Counted from the stretch's first letter, positions 34,406-43,935 are shown. The stretch: DNA of 64,000 nucleotides from Streptomyces sp. GQFP (GCF_021545335.1 NZ_CP089312.1:2542001-2606000), one strand, 5' to 3'. A program made the numbers and translations. Notes: a model not told the origin generated them from the letters alone.

Positions 34406-34707
34406 CTCACCGCAGCACCCTGAACTCGCACCACACCGACTTACCCGGGTTCCGCTCCCCCACCCCCCACCTGTCCGCCAGCCCCGCCACGATGAGCAGC
34501 CCCCGCCCCGCCTCGGCCTCCGGGCCGACGTCCGGCATACGGATCTCGCCCGTGCCGCTGTCGTGGACCTCGACGCGCAGTACGCCGTCGGTGGCCAGGG
34601 CCAGTTGCAGGAGGAAGCCCCGGCCCGGCGGTACGCCGTGCAGGAGTACCGGTAGGCCACTGGCGAGGTTTCCGCTGTGCGGGTCCTTTTCCAGTGGCCT
34701 CCGGCCC

Positions 34708-34742
34708 GAACCCGCCGTGCACCCTTTCGGTGCAGCGGGCTC
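34708..34742 (-). ncRNA. Group II intron domain V
   Basis: Catalytic hairpin: 5' gagcccgctgcac, GAAA-type loop within cgaaag, 3' ggtgcacggcgggttc. This is the most conserved part of the ribozyme. Confidence 0.85.
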
Positions 34743-34773
34743 TCCAGTGACTACTGCGTGTTCGTCACCCGGG

Positions 34774-36576
34774 TCATGCATGGATGCTTCCGTGACAAGG
34801 CGGGCAGACCACGAGCGTTCTGCGCCGCTTCTTGAGCATCAGTAGCGTCCAGGCTGGCTGTTCTCTCTGGCCGTGTAGCTCCGCGAGGGAACGAACTTGG
34901 TGTACTTGCACCTCAGTTCGCCTCTCGCAGAGTTCACACCGTCCGCGTTGGAGCCGATCGATGAGTTGGCTGCCGCGCGGGCGGCTGCGCGGGGTGAACA
35001 TAGTGGACGGAAGGTCGTCGAGGACGGCCGTCCGTTTCCGGGTGAGGGGAATTCCACCGAACCGTGCGACCAGTGGTTTCCTGCCTTCTCGTTCGATTCT
35101 GGCCTCGAAGCACCTGCGCGGTCCTTGGGGTGTCTTGATAGTCGTCTTGTAGCGGTTGGCCATCGAGGTCACCCTTGACCGGTGCTTGGCGGCCAGGGTC
35201 TTGAGCAGGGAGGTCAGCATGACCCCCTTGAGCCGGTCGAGTTTCCAGACGTCGCCGGCCAGCAGGTAGTACTGGACGATGCCCCGGTACTGGGCTCCGT
35301 AGAGACTGACGATGTCGAAGGGTGTGCATCCAGTCAGCGGGTCCAGGTGCGCGGGTTTGCCGCGCTTGAGGAACGGGGCGCATTTGGCCTTGATCACGTC
35401 CTTGGGCACGCGGAGCGACACCTTCCCGTTGATGGAGCGCATGCCGCGATTGACACGGCCGCCCCGGGAGACCTTGGCGTCGGCGTGCTGAACGGTGATG
35501 TCGTAGCCGAGGAAGCGGGCCGCCTGGGTGCGGCCGTGGGTGACCAGCGTCTTGCCCTGGTTGAGCTCCAGCTTGAGATCGTCACGCAGGAACGCGGCCA
35601 GGCGCTGTTTGACCGTCTCGGCTTCGGCCTTGGGACCGGTGAACCCGAGGAGGTGATCGTCCGCGTAGCGGATGTAGCGCAGCCGCCGGTAGCCGGGATC
35701 ATGCGGATCACCGACCGGATGACGGCGCAACTCCTTGCGCCACTGGCGGACTTGAGCGGACTCGGTGTGCTCCTTTCTCTTGGCGAGCCGCTGCCGGGTG
35801 TTCCAGATCGCGTTTTCCAGCTTCTGGTACTCCGGATTCTTCCTCCGGGTGGTCCCTCGGGTGTATTCCGGGATGAGAACTGTTTCGACGAAGGTGTCCA
35901 GCCGGTCCATATAGATGTTGGACAGGAGTGGAGAGAGGACACCTCCCTGCGGGGAACCCGACAGGGTGGCGTGCCATTTCCAGTCCTCCAGGTATCCCGC
36001 CTTGAGCATCTGTTGGATGAGGCGGAGGAACCGGTTGTCGCGGATTTTCTCCGACAGGATGGCCAGCAGGACCTCATGGTCGAGCGAGCCGAAGCAGTCG
36101 GAGATGTCTCCCTCGATGAACCAGGTTGTCCCGGTCCATTTGTGTGCCACCTCGGACAGTGCCGTGTGGCAGCCCCGGCCGGGACGGAAACCGTGGGAGC
36201 GGCCGGAGAACCGCGGCTCATAATATGCCTCCAGCAGGAGACGCATTACTTCGCCGACAAGTTTGTCCGACCAGGACGGCAGGCCGAGGGGGCGCGTCTT
36301 TCCGTTGGATTTTGGAATGTGGACGCGCCGTACCGGACGGAAGCGGTAGCGCTCGTGGCGCATGGCTTCGGTGATGTGCCCGATCTTGGCTTCGGACATG
36401 CCGTCTGCGGTTTCCCCGCAGGCCCCGGGGGTCATCGCGCCATGGTTGGCGTAGACGCGCCCGTAGGCCAGCAGATACAGGTTCGGGTTGAACAGCTGTC
36501 GATACAGCTCATCGCACGGCAGGCCGCGCCTGCCGCGTTCACGCAGGACATCAAGTACCGCTTCGGCGCTCTGCAT
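34774..36576 (-). CDS. ltrA: Group II intron reverse transcriptase/maturase with HNH domain
   Basis: 600 aa intron-encoded protein. The reverse transcriptase core runs from about residue 60 to 330: RVHIPKSNGKTRPLGLPSWSDK, FRPGRGCHTAL, EGDISDCFGSLDHEVL, SPQGGVLSPLLSNIYMD and the active site RYIRYADDHLLGF. The maturase (X) domain follows. The C-terminus has CELCERRTEVQVHQV and TLVVCPPCHGSIH, an H-N-H-type endonuclease with paired cysteines. All motifs look intact, so the element may be active. ATG 36576 (MQSAEAVLDVL) has GGGAGG upstream; the longer frame to 36726 overlaps the structural RNA domains. Confidence 0.92.
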   Translation of the reverse strand: MQSAEAVLDVLRERGRRGLPCDELYRQLFNPNLYLLAYGRVYANHGAMTPGACGETADGMSEAKIGHITEAMRHERYRFRPVRRVHIPKSNGKTRPLGLPSWSDKLVGEVMRLLLEAYYEPRFSGRSHGFRPGRGCHTALSEVAHKWTGTTWFIEGDISDCFGSLDHEVLLAILSEKIRDNRFLRLIQQMLKAGYLEDWKWHATLSGSPQGGVLSPLLSNIYMDRLDTFVETVLIPEYTRGTTRRKNPEYQKLENAIWNTRQRLAKRKEHTESAQVRQWRKELRRHPVGDPHDPGYRRLRYIRYADDHLLGFTGPKAEAETVKQRLAAFLRDDLKLELNQGKTLVTHGRTQAARFLGYDITVQHADAKVSRGGRVNRGMRSINGKVSLRVPKDVIKAKCAPFLKRGKPAHLDPLTGCTPFDIVSLYGAQYRGIVQYYLLAGDVWKLDRLKGVMLTSLLKTLAAKHRSRVTSMANRYKTTIKTPQGPRRCFEARIEREGRKPLVARFGGIPLTRKRTAVLDDLPSTMFTPRSRPRGSQLIDRLQRGRCELCERRTEVQVHQVRSLAELHGQREQPAWTLLMLKKRRRTLVVCPPCHGSIHA

Positions 36577-37324
36577 TACGCATACCTCCCAGCATCGTGA
36601 TGTCCGAATCACCTGGCCCCCTTCGCCCTGTAGACGGCTTTCCCGTCCTCCTTGGCAGGTCGTTACTCCTGCGACTACTACGGGGCCTCCGTCACCTTGG
36701 GATTCGCATCCTTTAGGTGATCCCATGTTCGTCTCTGTTGTACGTGTCTAGCGCGACTTAGGCGCCCCACTCATCTCCTTGAATTCCCTCATTGGGAATC
36801 ATTCCGCTATCCGAAGGGTGCGGTGGATACGCATTTACTCCACCGCAGGATGCGGCGCCGGTGGCAAGTGCAGGTTTCCGGCGGATGCGACACATTTCAT
36901 CCTTTGGAGATTGGGGTTCAGGCAATCCAGCTTTCGCCATATCGCGCGGGCCCCCCAGCGCATCGCTTCCACACTTGAACACGATCGCTGGTTTCCTGAC
37001 ATGCTGCGGTCCCCTTCCCCTTTCGAGTCCAGGTAAGTCATCAGGCCCAAGAACCTCCCTTCAGTTCCTCCCGGCTCAACCGGGGATACAACAGAGCGCC
37101 TCATGGCGCACGGGCGTTCGTGGTCAGTTCGCTCACGCAGAGCAGCACGTCGTCGGTGCGCTCGGGGGTGCCCCAGTCGGTGAGGGTCTCGCGGGTGAAG
37201 TCGCGGGCCAGGCGTACCGACCTGCGGTCGCGGCGGTAGAACGCCTGGCGGGCGTGGAGGAGTTGGGGTTGTGCGTTCATGAGGCCACTGTCACAGGGAG
37301 TCACTACTGTGGAGCAGTACGTGA

Positions 37325-37349
37325 AGTCGTAGTTCCGATTGCTACGACT
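37325..37349. promoter_or_regulatory. Dyad in promoter region of the XRE regulator
   Basis: agtcgtag-ttccgattg-ctacgact: perfect 8-bp arms, 44 bp before the XRE start, within the 112 bp divergent gap to the HATPase gene. Candidate operator for the neighbouring XRE protein (autoregulation inferred). Confidence 0.45.
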
Positions 37350-37392
37350 CCACTACGAGGGGTTCGGGTGGAAACGGGGGAAAGGGACACGC

Positions 37393-38214
37393 ATGCATTC
37401 GGCGAAGAAGCCCAAGCGGGGCAGTTCATGGCAGGCCATCGGTGCGCTGGTCGCCCACTTCCGGAGGGCGGCCCGGCTCACTCAGGAGCAGTTCGCCGAG
37501 CTGGCGAACCTCCACGTCGACACGGTCGGGTCGATTGAGCAGGGACGACTTGCCCTGCAACTGGATCGGGCCGAACAGTTCGACGAACTGCTGTGTACAG
37601 GTGGGGTGTTGGCCATCGCCGTGGCCAAGATGCCGATGCGGGAGCGGATTCCGACGTTCGCGCAGGGGCTCGTCGACATCGAGCAGGAGGCCGTCAGTGT
37701 TCTGTCGTACGAGACACAGATGGTGCCGGGGCTCCTCCAGACCAAGGACTACTGCCGCGCTTCCTTCGACTCCCGCTTCCCGCGCTTCGAGGACGAGACG
37801 GCTGAGCAATGGGTGAGTTCTCGCATCGAGCGGCAGCAGATCTGGCAGCGCAGGCAGCCCCCGTTCGGCCACTTCATCCTGGAGGAGGGGATCCTGCGCA
37901 CAGCCCTCGGCGGAAGTGACGTGATGCGCGAGCAGATCCGCGCGCTGCGCGAGTACAGCGACCTCGACCACGTAGGGATTCAGGTCATGCCCATGGGGCG
38001 CGTGCCACACGCTGGCCTTGCGGGCCCCATGCTGCTGCTGGAGAACCCGGACCACGACCACATGGTGTACCTGGAAGTGCAGCGCGCCAGCTTCCTGGTC
38101 GATGATCCTGCCGAAGTAAGTGTGTATCAGCTGAAATATGGAATGCTGCGGTCACAGGCCCTCTCCCCCGAAGAGAGCGCATGCCTCCTGGACAGACTGC
38201 TTGGAGAGTCATGA
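37393..38214 (+). CDS. XRE-family regulator with DUF5753 (WhiJ/AbaA-like)
   Basis: 273 aa. N-terminal helix-turn-helix (LVAHFRRAARLTQEQFAELANLHVDTVGSIEQG), then the DUF5753 domain typical of Streptomyces regulators: VDIEQEAVSVLSYETQMVPGLLQTKDYCRA, SRIERQQIW, FILEEGILRTALGG, VQVMP-type GIQVMPMG and LENPDHDHMVYLEVQ. Such genes pair with DUF397 proteins and an RsbW-like protein in loci controlling development or antibiotic production (WhiJ, AbaA). ATG at 37393 follows gggggaaaggg. Stop overlaps the DUF397 start (ATGA). Confidence 0.9.
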   Translation: MHSAKKPKRGSSWQAIGALVAHFRRAARLTQEQFAELANLHVDTVGSIEQGRLALQLDRAEQFDELLCTGGVLAIAVAKMPMRERIPTFAQGLVDIEQEAVSVLSYETQMVPGLLQTKDYCRASFDSRFPRFEDETAEQWVSSRIERQQIWQRRQPPFGHFILEEGILRTALGGSDVMREQIRALREYSDLDHVGIQVMPMGRVPHAGLAGPMLLLENPDHDHMVYLEVQRASFLVDDPAEVSVYQLKYGMLRSQALSPEESACLLDRLLGES

Positions 38215-38411
38215 ACACCGCAGCGCGACAACACCTCCCCGCGGGCAACCTGGCGTGGTTCAAGTCGAGCTACAGCAGCAACGAGGGCGGCAACTGTCTC
38301 GAAGTCGCCGCCAACCCCTCCGCCATCCACATCCGTGACTCCAAGAACCCCTCCGGCCCGGTCCTCACCGTCGCCCCCGGCACCTGGACCGCGTTCCTGG
38401 ACCGGGCCTGA
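38211..38411 (+). CDS. DUF397 domain protein
   Basis: 66 aa, starting MNTAARQHLPAGNLAWFKSS. LAWFKSSYSSNEGGNCLEVA, IHIRDSKNPSGPVLTV and WTAFLDRA cover the whole DUF397 domain. It overlaps the XRE gene by 4 bp and probably acts with it; DUF397 partners are thought to modulate the cognate WhiJ-type regulator. Confidence 0.93.
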   Translation: MNTAARQHLPAGNLAWFKSSYSSNEGGNCLEVAANPSAIHIRDSKNPSGPVLTVAPGTWTAFLDRA

Positions 38412-38433
38412 CCACCCAGAGGACGACCGCCCC

Positions 38434-38811
38434 ATGGACAACACAGCGTGGATCACCATCACCTCCTGCGAAAACCTTCCCGGGCATCCCGGCCCCCTCG
38501 CCGCCCTGCGCGCTTGACTGCGGGAACGCGGTATCGACTGGATGCCGTTCGCGCCTGACGAGGTTCGGTACGACCTCGCGTGCGAGCCCGGAGTCGATGG
38601 GCACTGGCGCGGATGGTTCACCGTGTACGTGGCGTCGGACGCACTACTCGCCGTCGGACTGCATCCCGGGCAGGCGTCGGCCCCTCGCGGCGACGGCGTC
38701 TCCCCGCCCGCCTGGTGGCACGCCGCCGGGGAGCGGTACGGTCGTCGGTGGACACTCCCCCGGGACATCCCGGTGCGAGGCGCCCACGTGGGCGTTAGCC
38801 TCCGGTCATGA
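38434..38811 (+). pseudogene. Hypothetical gene interrupted by an in-frame TGA
   Basis: The frame opens MDNTAWITITSCENLPGHPG then PLAALRA, meets TGA at 38515-38517, and continues in the same frame LRERGIDWMPFAPDEVRYDL to a stop at 38809-38811. The join reads naturally if TGA was CGA (ALRARLRERGIDW), a C-to-T change. Total 125 codons. No domain recognised; related ORFs appear as small Streptomyces hypotheticals. The downstream part could be re-initiated at ATG 38542. It is followed by the acetyltransferase gene with ATGA overlap. Confidence 0.6.
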
Positions 38812-39305
38812 CCTGGCTCCCCCGCGACTTCGTTCACCCGCTGCACGTCGACGTGGCCGGTGGGTATCACCTGCGGCCGATTCGTGGGGCCGATGCCGTC
38901 ATCGACTACCCGACTGTCATGGGGTCGCGTGAGCGGTTGTGGGGCATCTTCGGGGAGGCCTGGGGGTGGCCGGCCGCCTCCATCACGTACGAGGCCAATC
39001 TCGCCGATCTGGAGCGGCATGCCGCCGAGATCGACGCCCATGAGTCCTTCAACTACGTGCTGCTCAATGGCGAGGAGACCGTCGAACTCGGGTGTGTGTA
39101 CATCGATCCGCCCGAGAAGGCCGGGGCCGATGCCGAGGTCTCCTGGTGGGTTGTCGACAGTGCCGTGGGGGGTGCGGTCGAGCAGGCGCTTGATGAGCTT
39201 GTGCCTCGGTGGATCGGGGATGAGTGGCCGTTCGTCCGGCCTCGGTTCATCGGGCGTGATCTGTCCTGGGCGGAGTGGCTGCGGTTGCCCGACGCCGGTG
39301 CGTAG
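38808..39305 (+). CDS. GNAT-family N-acetyltransferase
   Basis: 165 aa. YHLRPIRGADAVIDYPTVMG then a strand pair FNYVLLNGEETVELGCVYIDPPEKAGADAEVSWWV fits a GNAT N-terminal half. The acetyl-CoA loop is weak (DSAVGGAVEQALDELVPRWI), so catalytic activity is uncertain. Starts at the overlap with the preceding broken ORF. Substrate unknown. Confidence 0.75.
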   Translation: MTWLPRDFVHPLHVDVAGGYHLRPIRGADAVIDYPTVMGSRERLWGIFGEAWGWPAASITYEANLADLERHAAEIDAHESFNYVLLNGEETVELGCVYIDPPEKAGADAEVSWWVVDSAVGGAVEQALDELVPRWIGDEWPFVRPRFIGRDLSWAEWLRLPDAGA

Positions 39306-39315
39306 GCCTGTGTAG

Positions 39316-40290
<975 letters not shown>

Positions 40291-40321
40291 CGGTCCTTCG
40301 TATCAGGCTCCGTACGACGTC

Positions 40322-40355
40322 CACGGGCTCGGCGCTTTTCGGCGCCGGGTCCGTG
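40322..40355 (+). terminator. Terminator of the trypsin gene
   Basis: cacgg...cggcgc-ttttc-ggcgccg...ccgtg nested inverted repeat, 31 bp after the stop. Confidence 0.75.
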
Positions 40356-40372
40356 CGCGTACGTCGTGGGGA

Positions 40373-40476
40373 GTTTTTCGCCCCCGCCGCCCTTACCCGT
40401 TCCCATCCCTGGGGGCTGCGCCCCCAGACCCCCCTTTCGGCCTGAACGGCCTCGTCCTCAAACGCCGGACGGGCTG
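40373..40476 (+). repeat. ~100 bp dispersed repeat with ctgggggctgcgcccccag hairpin
   Basis: The stretch from cgcccccgccgccc through cctcgtcctcaaacgccgga and gggctg recurs almost unchanged at 62237-62340 and, inverted and partial, at 62436-62506. It contains the hairpin ctgggggctgcgcccccag. A common type of Streptomyces intergenic repeat located at gene ends. Confidence 0.85.
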
Positions 40477-40554
40477 AAATGCCCCGGCCGGCGCTGAAGA
40501 GGCACCGCCTGTACCGCAGAAGGGCGGGCTGGGTGATGCCCACCCGGCACTTGC

Positions 40555-41916
40555 TCAGAACCCCCCGCCGAAGTCCCCGCCACCCCCGAAGTCCCCTCCG
40601 CCGAAACCGCCGCCATAGTCCCCGGAGTCGAAGTCCGCGCCGGACATGTCGCCGCCATCGGAGCCGGCGGTGCCTCGGAAGTCGCCGTAGCCCTCGCCGT
40701 AGTCGGCCGCGTAGGACGGGGTGGCCATCATGCTGCCGAGCATCGTGCCGACCAGGAGGCCGGGCAGGATGCCGCCGCCGAAGTAGCCGCCTGCCCAGGG
40801 GCCATATGCCGGGCCCGCGTCCCAGTACGGGCGGGGGCCCGAGGCCGTCTCCACCTCGCGGACTGCCGGGTCCCGGCCGTCGGCCAGGCGGGCCTGGTCG
40901 GCCGCGCAGACCGGGACCTCCCGGGGTGCGCCGCCCGCCGGGGTCCAGGTCGCGTCGGTGACCGACGGGCCGTGACGCGGGTCGAAGAAGCAGGGGCCAC
41001 GGCGTTCGGGCAGCGGGCGGCCCTCGCGGCGTGCCGCCAGTTGCGCCAGCGAGAAGCGGCCGTCCTCCAGCGTCTGTGTCACCGCGCGTACTTCCTCCGG
41101 GCGCCTCGTGGCCGCCATCAGTGACTTCGACTTGTCGTAGGAGTCCAGCGCTCGTTCGTAGTCCGCGCGCATCGCGTCGTCGGCGCCCGTCTCGGCGGGG
41201 TGGAAGTCCAGCCGGTCCAGTTCCTCGCCGAACGCCGTGATGTCCTCGTCCACGACGACCGACAGTTTGGCGAGGGCTGCCCGCTGCTCCTCCTCGTGCC
41301 GTCGCCGGTTGCGCCGGACCAGTGCGTACGCGCCCGCGCCGCCCGCCGCCAGCACCGCGCCTACCGCGATCAGCGCACCGGCGTCCACCCCGCCACCGGA
41401 GTCCCCACCGCTCCAGGTGGCCGGTGCCGAACCGCCGACACTGCCGCGCAGTGCCGCGTCGACGAAGTCGTTGAGCTGGGCCTTCGGGTCGTCCGTGCCC
41501 TGCACGGCTGTGACGAGGTTGGCTACCGCCGGCTTGCTCAGCACGCCGCTGTCGGCCCGTGCGCTGAAAAGGTCGCCCAGGCGTACGGCGTACAGGCCCG
41601 TGATGCCCGTCTCCGTACGGAGGTTCGTGAAGAGGTTCTCCGCCGGGTAGTCGGCCGGGAGAACGGCCACGAACAGCGGTTTGTCCGCGTCCTTGATCTT
41701 GGCGGCCAGCGCGTCCGCGTCGGCGGAGGAGAGGAGGTCCTTGGCCTCCGGGTCCACGTACACCGGGTCCGCTCGCAGTGCCTCGGCGACTTTGGATAGG
41801 TCGGTGGCCGCCTGGGCGCCGGGCGCGGCGGCCGTCAGCAGCGCGAGTACCGCGAGTGTCGCTACGAAGGGCACCAGCAGTAGGCGTACGAGAGGACGGA
41901 CCAGTACGGCCTTCAT
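40555..41916 (-). CDS. Membrane-anchored hypothetical protein with TPM-like domain and Gly-rich tail
   Basis: 453 aa. Signal peptide (LVRLLLVPFVATLAVLALLTAAAPGAQA), an extracytoplasmic domain (KDLLSSADADALAAKIKDAD, LFVAVLPADYP) resembling TPM-type domains, and one membrane helix (GALIAVGAVLAAGGAGAYALV). A cytoplasmic helical region RRNRRRHEEEQRAALAKL follows. The last ~40 residues are low complexity (DYGGGFGGGDFGGGGDFGGG). The DFGGG tail is typical of this Streptomyces family. Function unknown. Ends convergent with the protease gene. Confidence 0.75.
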   Translation of the reverse strand: MKAVLVRPLVRLLLVPFVATLAVLALLTAAAPGAQAATDLSKVAEALRADPVYVDPEAKDLLSSADADALAAKIKDADKPLFVAVLPADYPAENLFTNLRTETGITGLYAVRLGDLFSARADSGVLSKPAVANLVTAVQGTDDPKAQLNDFVDAALRGSVGGSAPATWSGGDSGGGVDAGALIAVGAVLAAGGAGAYALVRRNRRRHEEEQRAALAKLSVVVDEDITAFGEELDRLDFHPAETGADDAMRADYERALDSYDKSKSLMAATRRPEEVRAVTQTLEDGRFSLAQLAARREGRPLPERRGPCFFDPRHGPSVTDATWTPAGGAPREVPVCAADQARLADGRDPAVREVETASGPRPYWDAGPAYGPWAGGYFGGGILPGLLVGTMLGSMMATPSYAADYGEGYGDFRGTAGSDGGDMSGADFDSGDYGGGFGGGDFGGGGDFGGGF

Positions 41917-42013
41917 ATCTTCGAAGCTACCCGAAACGGGACGGAAACGGGCACCCTCGGGGGGAGTGGGAGGGTGGGCCCTGGGGTCTGGGGTCCACCC
42001 CCCACCGTCTCCG

Positions 42014-43627
42014 CTACTCGGCCGGCTCCACTCCCGCCCGCAGCAGCCCGTACGTGTACGCGTCCGCCAGGGCCTCCCACGACGCGGCGATCACGTTGTC
42101 GGCCACGCCCACCGTCGACCACTCGCCCTTGCCGTCCGACGTCGAGATGAGGACTCGGGTCGTGGACTGGGTGCCGTGCTTGCCCTCCAGGATGCGGACC
42201 TTGTAGTCGACCAGGTCCAGCTTGGCGAGCGGCGGGTAGATCTTCTCCAGGGCGACCTTCAGGGCGCGGTCGAGGGCGTTCACCGGGCCGTTGCCCTCCG
42301 CCGTCGCGACGATGCGCTCGCCCTTGGCGAAGAGCTTGACCGTGGCCTCGTTGGCGTGGCTGCCGTCGGGGCGGTTCTCGACGATCGCGCGCCAGGACTC
42401 GACCTCGAAGTACGTACGGGCCCTGCCCTCGGCCTCCGCGCGGAGCAGCAGTTCGAAGGACGCGTCCGCCGCCTCGTACGTGTAGCCCTGCAGTTCGCGT
42501 TCCTTGACCCGTTCCACGACCCTGCCTACCAGCTCGCGGTCGTCGCCCAGGTCGACGCCGAGTTCCTTGCCCTTCAGCTCGATCGACGCGCGGCCCGCCA
42601 TGTCGGAGACCAGCATCCGCATGGTGTTGCCGACCTGCTCGGGGTCGATGTGCTGGTAGAGGTCCGGGTCGACCTTGATCGCCGAGGCGTGCAGGCCCGC
42701 CTTGTGGGCGAAGGCCGAGACTCCCACGTACGGCTGATGGGTCGAAGGCGTCAGGTTGACCACCTCGGCGATCGCGTGGGAGATGCGGGTCATCTCGCGC
42801 AGCGCGCCCTCAGGGAGGACCTTCTTGCCGTACTTCAGCTCCAGGGCCGCGACCACCGGGAACAGGTTGGCGTTGCCCACGCGCTCGCCGTAGCCGTTCG
42901 CCGTGCACTGGACGTGGGTCGCGCCCGCGTCGACGGCGGCGAGGGTGTTGGCGACCGCGCAGCCCGTGTCGTCCTGGGCGTGGATGCCGAGGCGGGCTCC
43001 GGTGTCGGCGAGGACCGTGGCGACGACCGCCTGGACCTGGGCCGGGAGCATCCCGCCGTTGGTGTCGCAGAGGATGACGACGTCGGCGCCGGCCTCGGAC
43101 GCGGCCCGGACGACGGCCTTCGCGTACTCGGGGTTGGCGCGGTAGCCGTCGAAGAAGTGCTCGCAGTCGACGAAGACCCGGCGACCCTGGGAGCGGAGGT
43201 GGGCGACGGTGTCCCGGACCATCTCCAGGTTCTCGTCGAGCGTGGTGCGCAGCGCCAGTTCCACATGGCGGTCGTGGGACTTGGCTACCAGGGTGATGAC
43301 GGGCGCGCCCGAGTCGAGGAGGGCCTTGACCTGCGGGTCCTGGCTCGCCTTGCCGCCGGCCCGGCGGGTGGCGCCGAAGGCCACCAGCTGGGCGTGCCTG
43401 AAGTCGATCTCCTGCTGGGCGCGGGCGAAGAACTCGGTGTCGCGCGGGTTGGCGCCCGGCCAGCCGCCCTCGATGAAGCCGACGCCGAAGTCGTCCAGGT
43501 GCCGTGCGATGGCCAGCTTGTCGGCGACGGTGAGGTTGATGCCCTCGCGCTGGGCGCCGTCGCGCAGGGTGGTGTCGAAGACGTGGAACGAGTCGTCGAG
43601 TTCGCTGGGTTCGCTGGATTCCGTCAT
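42014..43627 (-). CDS. cimA: Citramalate synthase (CimA/LeuA-like)
   Basis: 537 aa. Condenses pyruvate and acetyl-CoA to (R)-citramalate, an alternative start of isoleucine synthesis. DSFHVFDTTLRDGAQREGIN is the DRE-TIM metal-binding start; FIEGGWPGANPRDTEFF and TLRDG distinguish citramalate synthases from 2-isopropylmalate synthases. HAQDDTGCAVANTLAAVDAGATHVQCT holds the HxH-type metal site. The C-terminal LeuA-type allosteric domain (EKIYPPLAKLDLVDYKVRILEG) is present. ATG 43627. Downstream steps (LeuCD, LeuB, IlvE) are also in this window. Confidence 0.92.
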   Translation of the reverse strand: MTESSEPSELDDSFHVFDTTLRDGAQREGINLTVADKLAIARHLDDFGVGFIEGGWPGANPRDTEFFARAQQEIDFRHAQLVAFGATRRAGGKASQDPQVKALLDSGAPVITLVAKSHDRHVELALRTTLDENLEMVRDTVAHLRSQGRRVFVDCEHFFDGYRANPEYAKAVVRAASEAGADVVILCDTNGGMLPAQVQAVVATVLADTGARLGIHAQDDTGCAVANTLAAVDAGATHVQCTANGYGERVGNANLFPVVAALELKYGKKVLPEGALREMTRISHAIAEVVNLTPSTHQPYVGVSAFAHKAGLHASAIKVDPDLYQHIDPEQVGNTMRMLVSDMAGRASIELKGKELGVDLGDDRELVGRVVERVKERELQGYTYEAADASFELLLRAEAEGRARTYFEVESWRAIVENRPDGSHANEATVKLFAKGERIVATAEGNGPVNALDRALKVALEKIYPPLAKLDLVDYKVRILEGKHGTQSTTRVLISTSDGKGEWSTVGVADNVIAASWEALADAYTYGLLRAGVEPAE

Positions 43628-43739
43628 GATCTCAAGGCTCCTGGGATGTCGATCTCGGTCTGTACCGGAATGACCGGCTCCACCGTCCTCCGATGATCCC
43701 TCACGCTTCTTCTCCGGCTGAATGTGGGCCAGAAAAGCG

Positions 43740-43764
43740 AAAAACCCCTCGCGGGTGCGAGAGG
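43740..43764 (-). terminator. Terminator/attenuator-like hairpin upstream of cimA
   Basis: On the minus strand cctctcg-caccc-gcgagggg is followed by ttttt, a classic intrinsic terminator 113 bp before the cimA start and 172 bp after the propeller gene stop. It may end the upstream transcript or act as a cimA leader attenuator. The remaining part of the 308 bp gap has no supported ORF. Confidence 0.65.
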
Positions 43765-43935
43765 TCTGCGCGCGGGTCGAAGACGACGATGGCCGCCCGT
43801 ACCTGGTCGTACGAGGCGGTCACTGCGGACCGGCGCGCCTGCTGCCAATAATCGTGGCGAACGAGAGCACGGGGGCAGTCTGGCACAGACCGTCCCCGCG
43901 CCTCGTGGGTGTCTCAGTATGCGAACCCCCGGTGC

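Larger units (their letters stand above)
34652..37111 (-). mobile_element. Group II intron, 2460 bp
   Basis: On the minus strand the element begins gtgcgccatgaggcgctctg (consensus 5' GUGYG) and ends ...ggcctac (AY end). Domain V is clear at 34742-34708: gagcccgctgcac-cgaaag-ggtgcacggcgggttc, a 34-35 nt hairpin close to consensus. A domain VI-like hairpin (ggccactgg/ccagtggcc) follows at 34701-34652, though I cannot place the branch-point A with certainty. The encoded reverse transcriptase sits in domain IV. Insertion is within the HATPase gene, in sense orientation, so splicing could repair the host mRNA. Confidence 0.85.
34407..37280 (-). pseudogene. HATPase_c (RsbW-like) anti-sigma-type regulator gene, interrupted by a group II intron
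   Basis: Exon 1 (37280-37112) encodes MNAQPQLLHARQAFYRRDRR, then SVRLARDFTRETL and VLLCVSELTTNA. Exon 2 (34651-34407) continues VLLHGVPPGRGFLLQLALAT, EVHDSGTGE, GRGLLIVAGLADRWGV to the stop. Together these are 414 nt, 137 codons plus stop, and form a normal actinobacterial serine-kinase-like HATPase: N-box SELTTNA and G1-like HDSGTG. The intron falls right in the N-box. Exact excision restores the frame (AAC GCC C|CG GTA), so the gene could still be expressed if splicing works. It is divergent from XRE/DUF5753 and DUF397 genes, the usual WhiJ/AbaA-type neighbourhood. Confidence 0.8.

Noticed and set aside
43701..43886. Leader-peptide candidate upstream of cimA (ends FRFSGPHSAGEEA)
   Set aside because: It overlaps the terminator hairpin and has no run of Ile/Leu/Val codons, so an attenuation peptide is not supported.
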